Assembly (NCBI GenBank): GCA_965655795.1
Contig: CBFHHY010000005.1
Location: 1 to 64,000 of the forward strand
Length of the DNA: 64,000 nucleotides
Source: TMED14 sp002167805
Lineage (GTDB): Bacteria > Bacteroidota > Bacteroidia > Flavobacteriales > Schleiferiaceae
Direction of reading: 5' to 3'
Below are positions 17,902 to 27,340 of the stretch, in pieces. Both the position numbers and the translations under genes were made by a program. Every line of letters begins with the position of its first letter. The stretch's first letter is position 1. The notes beneath the pieces were generated by a model, which did no database searches, was not told where the DNA came from, and saw nothing but the letters and a program-made list of their open reading frames with translations.

Positions 17902-19592
17902 AGTAATATTTTTGATATTCCATTTGAATTTCTTAAATAATATATACCTGATTTCCAGGATCCCATATTTATTGATTTCGGAAGTTCACCCGACCATACA
18001 CGCATAGCGTTCGAAGACAATATTTCAGCTCTTTTTCCTTGTAAATCAGGTGGAATCAACCATATCGTATGAATATGGAAATCCTTTGGTTTACTAATAT
18101 CTGTACTTTCCTTTTGATTCGCTTTTGGAGTTAAAATATTCCACCTTGCAAACTGTAAATGGATATCGCTTGAGTGATTTCCTCCATATAGAGCTGAATC
18201 TGCAGCTAAAATCCAATTTGCGGCAACTGGAAATGTCATTCCAGATGTCCAGTTATGAATTGATTCAAGGACAAGATTATCCACGATATTGGGACCATGG
18301 TTGATCCAGAGTGTCATTAAAGGATCTACAAATAAATCGGTGTGTTCATATATTCCTGAAAAAGTTACATTCGGATACATTTTATGTTGCGTATTGACTG
18401 CTGATCGGCCATTCCAGAATTCATTATGTCCATCCCAAGAAAATACTTTTTGCCAATTAAAATAATTTAAGTTTCTCGAATAGCTTGAGGCAAAATAATC
18501 ACCCAGTGCTTCATCGAGACATTGTCTTTCTGTACCAAAAAGAGTATTTGGTGATGCGCTATGAGAAATTGCATGGGAATATTCATGAATAATTACATCG
18601 GCGTCTTCCGCATCGTCAACTCCCCCTTCTCCAAAGAGAAGCGATGGTGGGTTGGTGCCAGGGTCAAAAGCTGAATTATCTGATCCGTTCATTGCATTAA
18701 CATCCACGGGAATGGAATAATTGACCAAATGATTATAGCCCAGACTATCAATTCTATCTTTCATTTTTGATATATGATATAGTGCATTCGTCATTTCAAA
18801 CCCAGGATCAGTTCTTGAGAAAATAAAATTACCATTCATTGATTGAGGAATGGTGCGAGTAGGAGGATCAAATTCAGATATTTCAGCAGCAGAGTTTTTT
18901 AATAAAAAAGTTGATCCTGAATAAGTTAGATTTAAAGAGGCACTATCTTGAAGGGGTTGTAAAATACTTAAGTTTTGGTCATTTGCATCAACATAGGGAC
19001 TCCCGTAAACTACACCCGCTTTAGTTAAGGGATCGGGATTAAAAATACTAACCAGACCTATGCTGTCAGAGTAATGAGATAACATATTTTGATTGTAGAG
19101 CTCATTTCCTTGAGAGTCTTCCCAATAGCGGTGCCAGAAAAGCCCAAATTCTGTTTGTTTTCTTTCATCTCTCGTTTTGCATTCATTAAATTTTTTAGAG
19201 ATGTAGATCCATGAATCTGAATAAATTGATGGTTTATCAATATTTAAGTCAGGGATTTGAGGAAAAGATGCAGCTAGACCCTTTCCGTTATTTTTTACCA
19301 TTATATTAGCTTGAGCGCCAATCACTGGGAGATCGTGTAAGTGTAATTGATATTTTAAATGACCTCCGGCAATTGTTGGAATTGAGCTTATTTGAACCCA
19401 TTTGAAGGGTTTTTGAATTTTTGATCTCTGAATCAACCATTCTTTCCATTTTTCTATATCCAGGCCATGATTTTCATTTTGAATCCAACAGAAATTTACC
19501 GGGAAAACTTGACTTGTAAGTTTCAAAGAAAAAAATGCCGTAAATAAAATAATTACTACAAATTTCAATTTTATTATTTCCATTAATTTCAT
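17892..19592 (-). CDS. Secreted gluzincin-type metallopeptidase with T9SS tail
   Basis: A 566-residue secreted protein with a signal peptide (LKFVVIILFTAFFSLKLTSQ). The zinc site is ADVIIHEYSHAISHSASPN (HEYSH), followed by ERQCLDEALGDYFASSYSRN, where Glu of DEALGD is the likely third ligand; this HExxH...E(x)xxD order resembles fungalysin and thermolysin-like families such as M36. The C-terminal 45 residues (VWSGELPKSINMGSWKSGIYYLR ... KILLQK) are a T9SS type A sorting sequence. It starts four bases inside the ribD stop (ATGA), so it is translationally coupled to riboflavin synthesis despite an unrelated role. Confidence 0.8.
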   Translation of the reverse strand: MKLMEIIKLKFVVIILFTAFFSLKLTSQVFPVNFCWIQNENHGLDIEKWKEWLIQRSKIQKPFKWVQISSIPTIAGGHLKYQLHLHDLPVIGAQANIMVKNNGKGLAASFPQIPDLNIDKPSIYSDSWIYISKKFNECKTRDERKQTEFGLFWHRYWEDSQGNELYNQNMLSHYSDSIGLVSIFNPDPLTKAGVVYGSPYVDANDQNLSILQPLQDSASLNLTYSGSTFLLKNSAAEISEFDPPTRTIPQSMNGNFIFSRTDPGFEMTNALYHISKMKDRIDSLGYNHLVNYSIPVDVNAMNGSDNSAFDPGTNPPSLLFGEGGVDDAEDADVIIHEYSHAISHSASPNTLFGTERQCLDEALGDYFASSYSRNLNYFNWQKVFSWDGHNEFWNGRSAVNTQHKMYPNVTFSGIYEHTDLFVDPLMTLWINHGPNIVDNLVLESIHNWTSGMTFPVAANWILAADSALYGGNHSSDIHLQFARWNILTPKANQKESTDISKPKDFHIHTIWLIPPDLQGKRAEILSSNAMRVWSGELPKSINMGSWKSGIYYLRNSNGISKILLQK

Positions 19593-20602
19593 AATTTTTT
19601 AAAAATAGATATTCGATCATCTTCTATTTTAAATGATTTAGAAGTTGACCAATTTTCTGGAGATATTGGAGCTTTAACTCCATCCTGAAGATATATTTTT
19701 TCGTTTTTAATAATTCTGCATTCATCCCAAAGGTTATTCTTTAAAAACAAATTTATTGTGTCAGTTCCACCTTCAACAAGAATGCTTCGAAATTGACATT
19801 CATTTAAATTCCGCTTGAGAGCATCGACTTGATCTTCATTTTTATTAATTGTCCAAACGATCCAGCCATTTTTTTTTGCATTATCAAAAATATTTTTACT
19901 TGAAGACCTGTTATCGGATAACCATAATATTTTTTTTGGATCAGGCCCTTTTGAATACCGGACATTCAAAAGTGGCTCGTCTAAAACAAAGGTTTTCATC
20001 CCAATGAGTATTGCTTCTTCCTTGGCTCTCCATGAGTGCAATAAAGATCTAGATGGTATTGAACTGATTTGAATTGGATTTATTTTATTTGAATCTCTAT
20101 TGATATCCACGAAGTGATCTGAAGATTCTGCCCACTTAAGAATGATATAAGGATTTCCTGTTTTTATTGACTTAAAGAATCGTCTATTCAATTTTAAACA
20201 TTCATCTTTTGCGATTCCAACTCTAACGTCAATTCCTGATAATCGCAGTTTTTCGATGCCTTTTCCTGAAACTCTGGGGTTTGGATCTTTTGTTCCAATA
20301 ACCACATTTTTGATTCCTGATTTTATAATCATTTCTGCACATGGTGGAGTCTTTCCATAATGACTGCATGGTTCTAGGTTTACAAATAGGGTTGATTTTT
20401 GTATAAATTCAAGATATTCCGGCTTAACTGACCTCATTGCCATTACCTCGGCATGTTCATAGCCATACTTATGGTGAAACCCCTCACCAATAATTTTATT
20501 ATTATGAACAATTATGCATCCAACTTTAGGATTTGGGTGGTGATATCCAATAGAGTTTTGAGCTAAGGCGATACACCTTTTCATTGCAGCAACTTCATCC
20601 AT
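19589..20602 (-). CDS. ribD: Bifunctional riboflavin biosynthesis protein RibD
   Basis: A 337-residue fusion of pyrimidine deaminase and reductase, catalysing the second and third steps of riboflavin synthesis after GTP cyclohydrolase II. The N-terminal deaminase has the zinc motif HAEVMA and EPCSHYGKTPPC, with GVKAP-like and IGTKDPNPRVSGKGI motifs following. The reductase half begins near residue 145 (GNPYIILKWAESSD) and includes LVEGGTDTINLFL. I chose the Met five residues inside the longest frame (MDEVAAMKRCIALAQ) because it matches the family N-terminus. It is divergent from prmC with 29 bp between them, an arrangement common in Bacteroidota. Confidence 0.94.
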   Translation of the reverse strand: MDEVAAMKRCIALAQNSIGYHHPNPKVGCIIVHNNKIIGEGFHHKYGYEHAEVMAMRSVKPEYLEFIQKSTLFVNLEPCSHYGKTPPCAEMIIKSGIKNVVIGTKDPNPRVSGKGIEKLRLSGIDVRVGIAKDECLKLNRRFFKSIKTGNPYIILKWAESSDHFVDINRDSNKINPIQISSIPSRSLLHSWRAKEEAILIGMKTFVLDEPLLNVRYSKGPDPKKILWLSDNRSSSKNIFDNAKKNGWIVWTINKNEDQVDALKRNLNECQFRSILVEGGTDTINLFLKNNLWDECRIIKNEKIYLQDGVKAPISPENWSTSKSFKIEDDRISIFKKL

Positions 20603-20631
20603 TGTACAAATGTACATACTACCTTTATGGA

Positions 20632-21477
20632 ATGAAGCGTAATCAGGCTCAGTCTCAGTTTATTGACTTAATGTTTAGGACTTATCGGAGTGAATCGGAG
20701 TCCAGAGCTATATGGTCTGAATGGTTAAAAGTAAGGCATGGAGGGAGAATTAATTGGGAACTTAATTTTCAAAATGATTTGACTTCAGATGAGCTAGAGG
20801 TATATCGTAGTGATTTAAAAAGATTACAAGAACATGAACCAATTGCTTATGTCTTAGGTGAATTAATATGGGCTGGTTTGAAATTTAAGATTGATAATCG
20901 GGCTCTAATACCTAGACCCGAAACCGAAGAACTTTTATTTTTATTGTTTAAAAATGTAATAAACCCACTAAGAATAATTGATGCATGTACAGGCTCGGGA
21001 TGTATAGCAATTGCATCAAAAATTAAATATCCTCTTGCAGAAATAATTGGATTTGATATTAGCGGAGATGCTTTAAAGTTGGCAGATGAGAACTCAAAAT
21101 TGAATCAAGTAAATTTAAAGCTTTACCAAAATGATCTTATGAGATCTATTCCTAAATGGGTGAAACCAAAAAATGATGATGTTTGGTTAGGAAACCCTCC
21201 TTACATAGCTCCCTCAGAGTCTTTGGATCAATCTCTCAACTTTGAGCCTGATATGGCATTATTTTCCTCAGATACAAATCCAATAATTTACTATGATAAG
21301 ATTAGTCAATGGGCTCAAGTAGGATTGAAGACAAAGGGAACCCTATTGTTTGAAGTGAACGTTAAACACGCTAAAATGATTGCGGAACTTTTACAAAAAC
21401 AAGATGTTTGGAGTGAAATTCAAATTTTTAAGGACAATTGTGGAAAAGATCGTTTCATAAAGTCGATTCGTTTATAA
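20632..21477 (+). CDS. prmC: Peptide chain release factor N5-glutamine methyltransferase PrmC
   Basis: A 281-residue SAM-dependent methyltransferase that modifies the Gln of the GGQ motif in release factors. The SAM-binding motif is IDACTGSGCIAIASK and the catalytic motif is LGNPPYIAPSE. The N-terminal helical domain ends with YVLGELIWAGLKFKIDNRALIPRPETEELL, typical of the family. The start at MKRNQAQ was preferred over a frame that opens 16 codons earlier, because the longer version would run into the divergent ribD start. Confidence 0.93.
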   Translation: MKRNQAQSQFIDLMFRTYRSESESRAIWSEWLKVRHGGRINWELNFQNDLTSDELEVYRSDLKRLQEHEPIAYVLGELIWAGLKFKIDNRALIPRPETEELLFLLFKNVINPLRIIDACTGSGCIAIASKIKYPLAEIIGFDISGDALKLADENSKLNQVNLKLYQNDLMRSIPKWVKPKNDDVWLGNPPYIAPSESLDQSLNFEPDMALFSSDTNPIIYYDKISQWAQVGLKTKGTLLFEVNVKHAKMIAELLQKQDVWSEIQIFKDNCGKDRFIKSIRL

Positions 21478-21498
21478 TACTCCATTAAATTTGAATTG

Positions 21499-23502
21499 AT
21501 GAGTTTCGAGAAAATCCAGCTTCTTAGAAAGGCACTTCATGATCACAATTATCGATATTATTCGAAAGATCAGCCAATAATAAGTGATATGGAATTTGAT
21601 GGTCTTCTCGATCAACTTATAGCTTTAGAGAAAAAATTTCCAGAATTTTATGACCCAAATAGTCCTTCTCAAAGAGTTGGTGGGGCTTTGATTAAGTCAT
21701 TTGAAACTCATACTCATAAGCGACCGATGCTTAGTTTATCTAATTCATATGATCGAAAAGACCTTTTGGCTTTTATGAATCGTTGTAAAGATTCATTAAA
21801 AAATGACTTGGAATGGTCTGTTGAATTGAAATATGATGGTGTCGCAATTTCCCTTTGTTATGAAAATCGAGAGCTTAAACATGCTTTGACTCGTGGGGAT
21901 GGAATAAGAGGTGATGATGTTTCAATGAATATTCGTACAATTAATACTATACCTCTAAAACTTCCTACTGAAGCTCCCAAAGAACTCGAGGTTAGGGGAG
22001 AGGTCTATTTCTCTTTTTTTTCTTTTGAACAGCTTAATAAGAAAAGGTTCACGGATGAAGGAGTAAGGTTTGCAAATCCTAGGAATGCGGCAAGTGGTAC
22101 CCTCAAAATGCAAGACTCTTCCGAGGTTTCTCGAAGAGGTTTGAGTGCCTTTATGTATTCCATGCACTCTGATGAATTAGAGGTCAGTTCCCATATAGAG
22201 AGTCTGAAATTGCTTAGAGGGTGGGGTTTCCCAGTTCCAAATGAGGAAGGTAAATCTTTGAAAAAGTGCCAATCTCTCGATGAAATTTTAGATTATATAA
22301 ATTATTGGGATGATGCTAGACATAATTTACCTTTTGCCATTGATGGAATCGTAATCAAGCTAGACGATATTTCCAGCCAAAATAAAGTTGGTTATACAGC
22401 TAAATCCCCTCGATGGGCAATTGCATATAAATTTAATTCAGAAAAGGTTCTTACAAGGCTAAAGGACGTAAGATATCAAGTGGGAAGGACAGGCGCTATT
22501 ACCCCTGTTGCGATATTAAATCCCGTACAAATTTCAGGGACTATTGTTCAACGTGCATCGATTCATAATGCTGATCAAATATCAAAATTAGACTTACATG
22601 AAAATGATACAGTATGGGTTGAAAAGGGAGGGGAAATCATTCCTAAAATTACAGGAGTTGATTTGACCAAAAGATTAAAAGAATCAATTCCTTTCGATTT
22701 TATTTTGAATTGCCCAGATTGCGGATCTATTTTAAACCGAAAAGAGGGAGATTCGCAACATTACTGCACTAATTCCTTGCAATGCAAAACTCAAATAAAA
22801 GGCCGTTTAAATCATTTTATACATCGAAATGCAATGGATATCGATGGAATCGGGTCTGAAACTATTGATCAACTCGTTGAACTAGGGCTTACTAAAGTCC
22901 CTTCAGACTTGTACCAGCTAAAACCATACGATTGGTTGAAGTTGGAAAAATTTAAAGATAAATCTGTTAGAAATGTATTATTGGGACTAAAGCAAAGTAA
23001 AAATGTTCCTTTTGAAAGAGTGCTTTTCGCTTTGGGTATTCGACATGTCGGTTCAACTGTTGCAAAAAAATTAGTCAGACACTTCAAGAATATTGACAAC
23101 TTAATGAAAGCATCAGAAGACGAGTTACTTATGTTAGATGATGTAGGTCCAATTATAGTAACTTCATTATCCACGTATTTTTTGAGTAAGCAAAGTATTC
23201 ATGAAATTGAAAAACTAATTAAAATTGGATTATGTTTTACCTCTTCTGATGAATTTTCAGGGGGGCTTTTAGAGGGAAAAACTTTTGTTATATCTGGAGT
23301 TTTCGATTCATTCACTCGAGCGGAAATTAAAAGCTCAGTAGAGAAAAATGGTGGTCATTTGTCTACATCAATAAGTTCAAAAACAGACTACTTATTGATG
23401 GGTAGCGGTGTAGGTCCAATGAAATTAAAGAAAGCCGAATCTTTGAACGTAGCAAAAATAACAGAAATTGAATATAAGACATGGATTGGCTCAGTAAATT
23501 AA
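21499..23502 (+). CDS. ligA: NAD-dependent DNA ligase LigA
   Basis: A 667-residue ligase. Domain Ia is at the start (ALHDHNYRYYSKDQPIISDMEFD). The adenylation motif ELKYDGVAISL (KxDG) lies near residue 115, and the OB fold includes VGRTGAITPVA. The four-Cys zinc finger CPDCGSILNRKEGDSQHYC...C is near 405, the HhH region follows (LFALGIRHVGSTVAKKL), and a BRCT domain closes the protein (LEGKTFVISGVFDSFTRAEIK...KTDYLLMG). It seals nicks during replication and repair. The ATG at 21499 is preferred over a TTG one codon earlier. Confidence 0.97.
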   Translation: MSFEKIQLLRKALHDHNYRYYSKDQPIISDMEFDGLLDQLIALEKKFPEFYDPNSPSQRVGGALIKSFETHTHKRPMLSLSNSYDRKDLLAFMNRCKDSLKNDLEWSVELKYDGVAISLCYENRELKHALTRGDGIRGDDVSMNIRTINTIPLKLPTEAPKELEVRGEVYFSFFSFEQLNKKRFTDEGVRFANPRNAASGTLKMQDSSEVSRRGLSAFMYSMHSDELEVSSHIESLKLLRGWGFPVPNEEGKSLKKCQSLDEILDYINYWDDARHNLPFAIDGIVIKLDDISSQNKVGYTAKSPRWAIAYKFNSEKVLTRLKDVRYQVGRTGAITPVAILNPVQISGTIVQRASIHNADQISKLDLHENDTVWVEKGGEIIPKITGVDLTKRLKESIPFDFILNCPDCGSILNRKEGDSQHYCTNSLQCKTQIKGRLNHFIHRNAMDIDGIGSETIDQLVELGLTKVPSDLYQLKPYDWLKLEKFKDKSVRNVLLGLKQSKNVPFERVLFALGIRHVGSTVAKKLVRHFKNIDNLMKASEDELLMLDDVGPIIVTSLSTYFLSKQSIHEIEKLIKIGLCFTSSDEFSGGLLEGKTFVISGVFDSFTRAEIKSSVEKNGGHLSTSISSKTDYLLMGSGVGPMKLKKAESLNVAKITEIEYKTWIGSVN

Positions 23503-24020
23503 GCAAGCCCATTCGAGAAAATCGATGGGGAAGGGCTAAGGATGCAAGCGTTTTGAATTATCCCTGGACTGGGTGGGGTAATGTAAAAAGAATAGGTGTC
23601 TTATTTAATGCAAATTCTGATCCATCTGATCTCGAGGAATTAAGAAAGATTGTTCAAAATTTGAAAAATGAGCAAAAGTCAGTTAGTTTATGCGGGTGGA
23701 CAGGTCAAATGCGTCCGAAGAATGTTCTTTACAATGGTCGTCAATTGATTTTTGTCGATGATTTTAACTGGAAAGGTGCTCCCATGTCGGGGAATGCATT
23801 AGAGTTTCTTCAAACTGATTTTGATTTAATAGTAACACTCCACCGTGGGAAAACTATGCCTCTTGATGAATTAGCATCTAAAACCCGTGCTGGAATTAGA
23901 GTGACAGCCGAAGGTGATGAAGATTTTTATGATTTAGTGTTAAAGTCGGAAAAAAAGAATTATTCAATTTATTTTCGTGAATTGAAGCAATGGTTAGAAA
24001 AAATTAAACCAAGTCAATGA
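23481..24020 (+). CDS. DUF6913 family protein
   Basis: A 179-residue soluble protein without signal peptide or membrane segment. It shows the pattern known for the small Bacteroidota family between ligA and dapA: WGNVKRIGVLFNANSDPSDLEELRKIVQNL, LCGWTGQMRP, FVDDFNWKGAP and FDLIVTLHRG. No function is established. The fold may be alpha/beta, with repeated hydrophobic strands followed by polar turns. It begins 22 bp inside ligA and ends overlapping the dapA start by four bases, so it is embedded in the operon. Confidence 0.75.
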   Translation: MDWLSKLSKPIRENRWGRAKDASVLNYPWTGWGNVKRIGVLFNANSDPSDLEELRKIVQNLKNEQKSVSLCGWTGQMRPKNVLYNGRQLIFVDDFNWKGAPMSGNALEFLQTDFDLIVTLHRGKTMPLDELASKTRAGIRVTAEGDEDFYDLVLKSEKKNYSIYFRELKQWLEKIKPSQ

Positions 24021-24910
24021 GAAATATATTTAAAGGCACTGGAATAGCTTTGATCACTCCATTTAATAAATCAGGTGGGGTTGATTATGAATCATTAAGG
24101 AATCTAGTAAATCACTGCATTGGTGGAGGAGTAGATTTTTTGGTCATTTTGGGAACAACTGCTGAAACAGCAACACTTTCTGAAGAAGAGAAGGTACTTG
24201 TTATAGAAACTGTAATTGACGCAAACAAAGGTGCCTTGCCGTTGCTCCTAGGAATTGGTGATAACAATACACAAAAAGTATGTACAAAGATTAAGAAATT
24301 AAACTTACCTATTGACGGGTTCTTATGTGTTAGCCCATATTATAATAAACCAAGTCAGGAAGGCATTTACCAACATTTTAAAATAATTTCTGAGAACTCT
24401 AAGCTTCCAATTGTTTTATATAATGTCCCAGGTCGTACTTCCTCTAATATGGATGCCATTACTACTTTAAGGCTAGCAAAGGATTTTGATAATATTGTGG
24501 CTATAAAAGAAGCCAGTGGCGACCTAGCACAGGTTATGGAAGTTATTGATAAAGCTCCTGAAGGTTTCGATCTTTTATCTGGAGATGATAACTTAACACT
24601 TTCAATTATGGCACTGGGTGGAAAAGGTGTTGTGTCTGTTAATGGACAGGCTTTTCCCTCTGAATTAAGTTCAATGATTGATTTCTGCATATCTGGAAAC
24701 ATTCAAGATGCTCGTGCTATTCACTATAGCCTCTTTAAAATCACAAAAATGCTTTTTCAAGAAGGGAATCCTAGTGGAGTAAAAGCATTATTGGAGTACA
24801 TGAAAATTTCTTGTAGTAATGTGAGGTTGCCTTTATGGCCCGTAACGATTGAATTAAAGGAATCAATTTGTAATGAGGCTGCTCGAATGGGGTTTAAAAT
24901 TCACATTTAA
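24017..24910 (+). CDS. dapA: 4-hydroxy-tetrahydrodipicolinate synthase DapA
   Basis: A 297-residue TIM-barrel aldolase that condenses pyruvate with aspartate semialdehyde, the first committed step of lysine and diaminopimelate synthesis. Motifs seen are GTGIALITPFN at the start, LVILGTTAETATLSEEEK, VSPYYNKPSQEG, the active-site Tyr in YNVPGRTSSNM and the Schiff-base Lys in VAIKEASGDL. Length and motif spacing equal the family norm. Product flows to peptidoglycan and lysine. Confidence 0.96.
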   Translation: MRNIFKGTGIALITPFNKSGGVDYESLRNLVNHCIGGGVDFLVILGTTAETATLSEEEKVLVIETVIDANKGALPLLLGIGDNNTQKVCTKIKKLNLPIDGFLCVSPYYNKPSQEGIYQHFKIISENSKLPIVLYNVPGRTSSNMDAITTLRLAKDFDNIVAIKEASGDLAQVMEVIDKAPEGFDLLSGDDNLTLSIMALGGKGVVSVNGQAFPSELSSMIDFCISGNIQDARAIHYSLFKITKMLFQEGNPSGVKALLEYMKISCSNVRLPLWPVTIELKESICNEAARMGFKIHI

Positions 24911-24938
24911 TTTATTAAGAATAATCTACCTTTGAGAA

Positions 24939-25739
24939 ATGAAATTGAATTCATTATTTGTACTATTATTTTCAATATTTCTGTCTTCGTGCGGCGATTA
25001 CCAGAAGGTTTTAAAAAGTAATGACCCATCATTCAAACTCTTGAAGGCAAAAGAATATTTTGAACTAGAGCAATATAACAAAGCGCTCCCAATATTTGAT
25101 GAGCTCATGTCTTCTTACAGAGGGACTACAAAGGCTCAAGATGTATATAAATATTATGCACTTACACTTTACGGTCAAAAAGATTATATTTTGTCTGGTT
25201 ACCACATGAAAAGGTTTTCAAATACATTTCCAAATAATGAGTTTTCTGAGGAGGCTGCTTACTTAGCTGCCTACTGTTTTTATTTGGAAGCCCCGAGTTC
25301 AAGTTTAGATCCAGCCTATATTTATAAGGCTATTGATGAGTTACAATTATTTATTAACTCTTTCCCACAATCTTCTCATTCAATGGAATGTAATTCCCTT
25401 ATTGATGATCTAAGAGAGCGATTAGAAAAAAAATACTTCGATATAGCAAAAGGTTATTTTCACAGAGAGAATTATTCCAGTGCAGTTACCTCTTTCAACG
25501 TAATGCTAGGTGAATACCCTGACACAAAATACCGCGAGGAGGCTTTAGTTTTGAGATTTAAATCCGCTTATAATCTGGCGTCAAATTCGGTTGTCACTCT
25601 TCAAAAAGATAGATATAAAGAGGCATACATTTCATACTTAGAACTCCAAGATGCTTTTCCTGAAAGTGAATTCTTAAAGGAGCTCGAACCTAAGTTTCGC
25701 TATGCGAAATCAAATTCTGAGGAAGATATTTTAAATTAA
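24939..25739 (+). CDS. bamD: Outer-membrane assembly lipoprotein BamD
   Basis: A 266-residue lipoprotein. The signal LFVLLFSIFLSSCGDYQK has a lipobox ending at Cys. The mature part is a run of TPR-like helices (SFKLLKAKEYFELEQYNKALPIFDELM ... YYALTLYGQKDYILSGYHMKRFSNTFPNNEFSEEAAYLAAYCFY ... EYPDTKYREEAL). BamD is the essential partner of BamA in inserting beta-barrel proteins in the outer membrane. The position between dapA and rpoZ is standard in Flavobacteriales. The start 28 bp after dapA fits operon expression. Confidence 0.92.
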   Translation: MKLNSLFVLLFSIFLSSCGDYQKVLKSNDPSFKLLKAKEYFELEQYNKALPIFDELMSSYRGTTKAQDVYKYYALTLYGQKDYILSGYHMKRFSNTFPNNEFSEEAAYLAAYCFYLEAPSSSLDPAYIYKAIDELQLFINSFPQSSHSMECNSLIDDLRERLEKKYFDIAKGYFHRENYSSAVTSFNVMLGEYPDTKYREEALVLRFKSAYNLASNSVVTLQKDRYKEAYISYLELQDAFPESEFLKELEPKFRYAKSNSEEDILN

Positions 25740-25765
25740 TCACAAAATATTTTAGAAAAGAATTG

Positions 25766-25773
25766 TAGTTTTG
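25766..25773 (+). promoter_or_regulatory. Putative -7 element of the rpoZ promoter
   Basis: TAGTTTTG is an exact match to the Bacteroidota -7 consensus TAnnTTTG, placed 21 bp before the rpoZ start codon in the 54-bp gap after bamD. I do not see a clear -33 TTTG at the expected spacing, so this is a moderate-confidence call for an internal operon promoter. Confidence 0.45.
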
Positions 25774-25793
25774 CATTTCTAAAATTATCAATA

Positions 25794-26126
25794 ATGAACA
25801 AAGATCATCTTCAAGCAAGTAAAAACACGCGAACTCTGGATTTCAATGAAATCGATCGTGAAACAAACAATATTTATGAGGCAATTTCAATTGTATCTCG
25901 TCGTGCAGAGCAAATAAATGAAGGTATTCGTGCTGAAATCAATGAAAAGCTTGAGGATTTTAGGTCCTCTTCAGATTCTTTAGAAGAGGTCTTTGAAAAT
26001 CGTGAACAAATAGAATTCTCAAAACAATATGAGGCGATCCCAAAGCCGCATTCTATGGCAGTACATGAGTGGCTGGACGGGAAAATATACAATCGCTATC
26101 CTGAAGAAGAAGATACTTCTGAATGA
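25794..26126 (+). CDS. rpoZ: RNA polymerase subunit omega, Bacteroidota type
   Basis: A 110-residue omega subunit of the Rpb6/RpoZ superfamily. TLDFNEIDRETNNIYEAISIVSRRAEQINEGIRAEINEKL contains the core helix with the NIYEA..IVSRRAxQI pattern. The tail PHSMAVHEWLDGKIYNRYPE is a Bacteroidota-specific feature, and the order bamD - rpoZ - coaBC supports the call. It helps assemble core RNA polymerase. The stop overlaps the coaBC start by four bases. Confidence 0.9.
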   Translation: MNKDHLQASKNTRTLDFNEIDRETNNIYEAISIVSRRAEQINEGIRAEINEKLEDFRSSSDSLEEVFENREQIEFSKQYEAIPKPHSMAVHEWLDGKIYNRYPEEEDTSE

Positions 26127-27340
26127 AAGCCCTGAAGGGTAAAAATGTTTTAATTTGTGTTTCTGGCGGTATAGCTGCCTACAAAATTCCGTTACTTGTA
26201 AGATTATTGAAAGTCGACGATTTTCACGTTCGATTGGTTATTTCAAAAACAGCAAAAGATTTTGTGTCTCCTCTTGTACTTTCCACGCTCTCTGAATTGC
26301 CAGTGGAGATGGATATGGTAAACATAAATAACAATCAGATTTCTTGGAATAATCATGTAGAAATTGCGAAATGGGCTGATGTCATATTAGTTGCTCCTGC
26401 TACTTCAAACACAATAGCGAAATATGTCAATGGTATTTGTGATAATTTATTATTGGCAGTTCTTTTGTCTTCAAAATGCTCAAAAATTTGGGCTCCTGCT
26501 ATGGATTTGGACATGTTTAACAATATGGCCAATCAATCCAATTTGGAAAAGCTTAATAGTTGGGGTGATGAGATCTTGCCTTCTCCAATTGGGTTTTTAG
26601 CCAGTGGTTTAAATGGTCCAGGGAGAATGCGAGAGCCTGGGAATATTCATACCGCCATTAGATCCTTTTTTTTAAGAGATGATTTTTGGGTAAATAAAAA
26701 AATCTTATTGACTTCTGGACCAACGAGGGAAGCAATTGACCCTGTTAGGTTTTTAAGTAATGGTTCTTCGGGTTTGACAGGTGTGTCATTAGTTAAAGCT
26801 TTAAGTGAAAAAGGAGCTAAAGTGTTCTGGGTCCATGGTCCCTCTGATTATCAGTATGAAAAATTTCAAAATGTCATTTACAAGCCAGTCATATCTGCTA
26901 TTCAGATGAATGATGAAGTTTTAAAACATTGGTCCGAATGCGATATTTTTATTGGAGCGGCAGCGGTTTCAGATTATCGACCAGTTAATTTCTCGAAACT
27001 TAAAATCAAAAAGAATAATGGTTCAATGAGTAATATTGAACTAAAGGAAAATCCGGATATTTTATCTGAGGTAGGAAAAAGAAAGACAAAAAAACAATTT
27101 GTTTTAGGTTTTGCTTTGGAGTCAAAAAACGGTGAAGTTGAAGCAGAAAGAAAATTGATTGCAAAAAACGCGGACGCCATAGTTTTGAATTATGCGAACT
27201 CCGAGAATATTGGAATCGCCAAAGAGGAAAATATTGTTACTTTGGTAACGAGGAATGCAAAACATCAATGGCCATTGCTTTCAAAAAAAGATATAGCTGT
27301 GAAACTTATTGAATGGATTCAAAAAAATAGTAATGCGTAA
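26123..27340 (+). CDS. coaBC: Bifunctional CoaBC: phosphopantothenate-cysteine ligase / decarboxylase
   Basis: A 405-residue fusion enzyme of coenzyme A synthesis. The flavin-dependent CoaC half has VSGGIAAYKIPLL, the active-site His in WNNHVEIAKWAD, the PxM motif PAMDLDMF and ASGLNGPGRM. The CoaB half follows (about 190 on), with LLTSGPTREAIDPVRFLSNGSSG and the AAVSDYRP motif. At the substrate-lid motif the E. coli enzyme has ACG; here it is ASG, so the Cys that is catalytic in E. coli is Ser (see findings). The start overlaps rpoZ as ATGA. Confidence 0.94.
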   Translation: MKALKGKNVLICVSGGIAAYKIPLLVRLLKVDDFHVRLVISKTAKDFVSPLVLSTLSELPVEMDMVNINNNQISWNNHVEIAKWADVILVAPATSNTIAKYVNGICDNLLLAVLLSSKCSKIWAPAMDLDMFNNMANQSNLEKLNSWGDEILPSPIGFLASGLNGPGRMREPGNIHTAIRSFFLRDDFWVNKKILLTSGPTREAIDPVRFLSNGSSGLTGVSLVKALSEKGAKVFWVHGPSDYQYEKFQNVIYKPVISAIQMNDEVLKHWSECDIFIGAAAVSDYRPVNFSKLKIKKNNGSMSNIELKENPDILSEVGKRKTKKQFVLGFALESKNGEVEAERKLIAKNADAIVLNYANSENIGIAKEENIVTLVTRNAKHQWPLLSKKDIAVKLIEWIQKNSNA

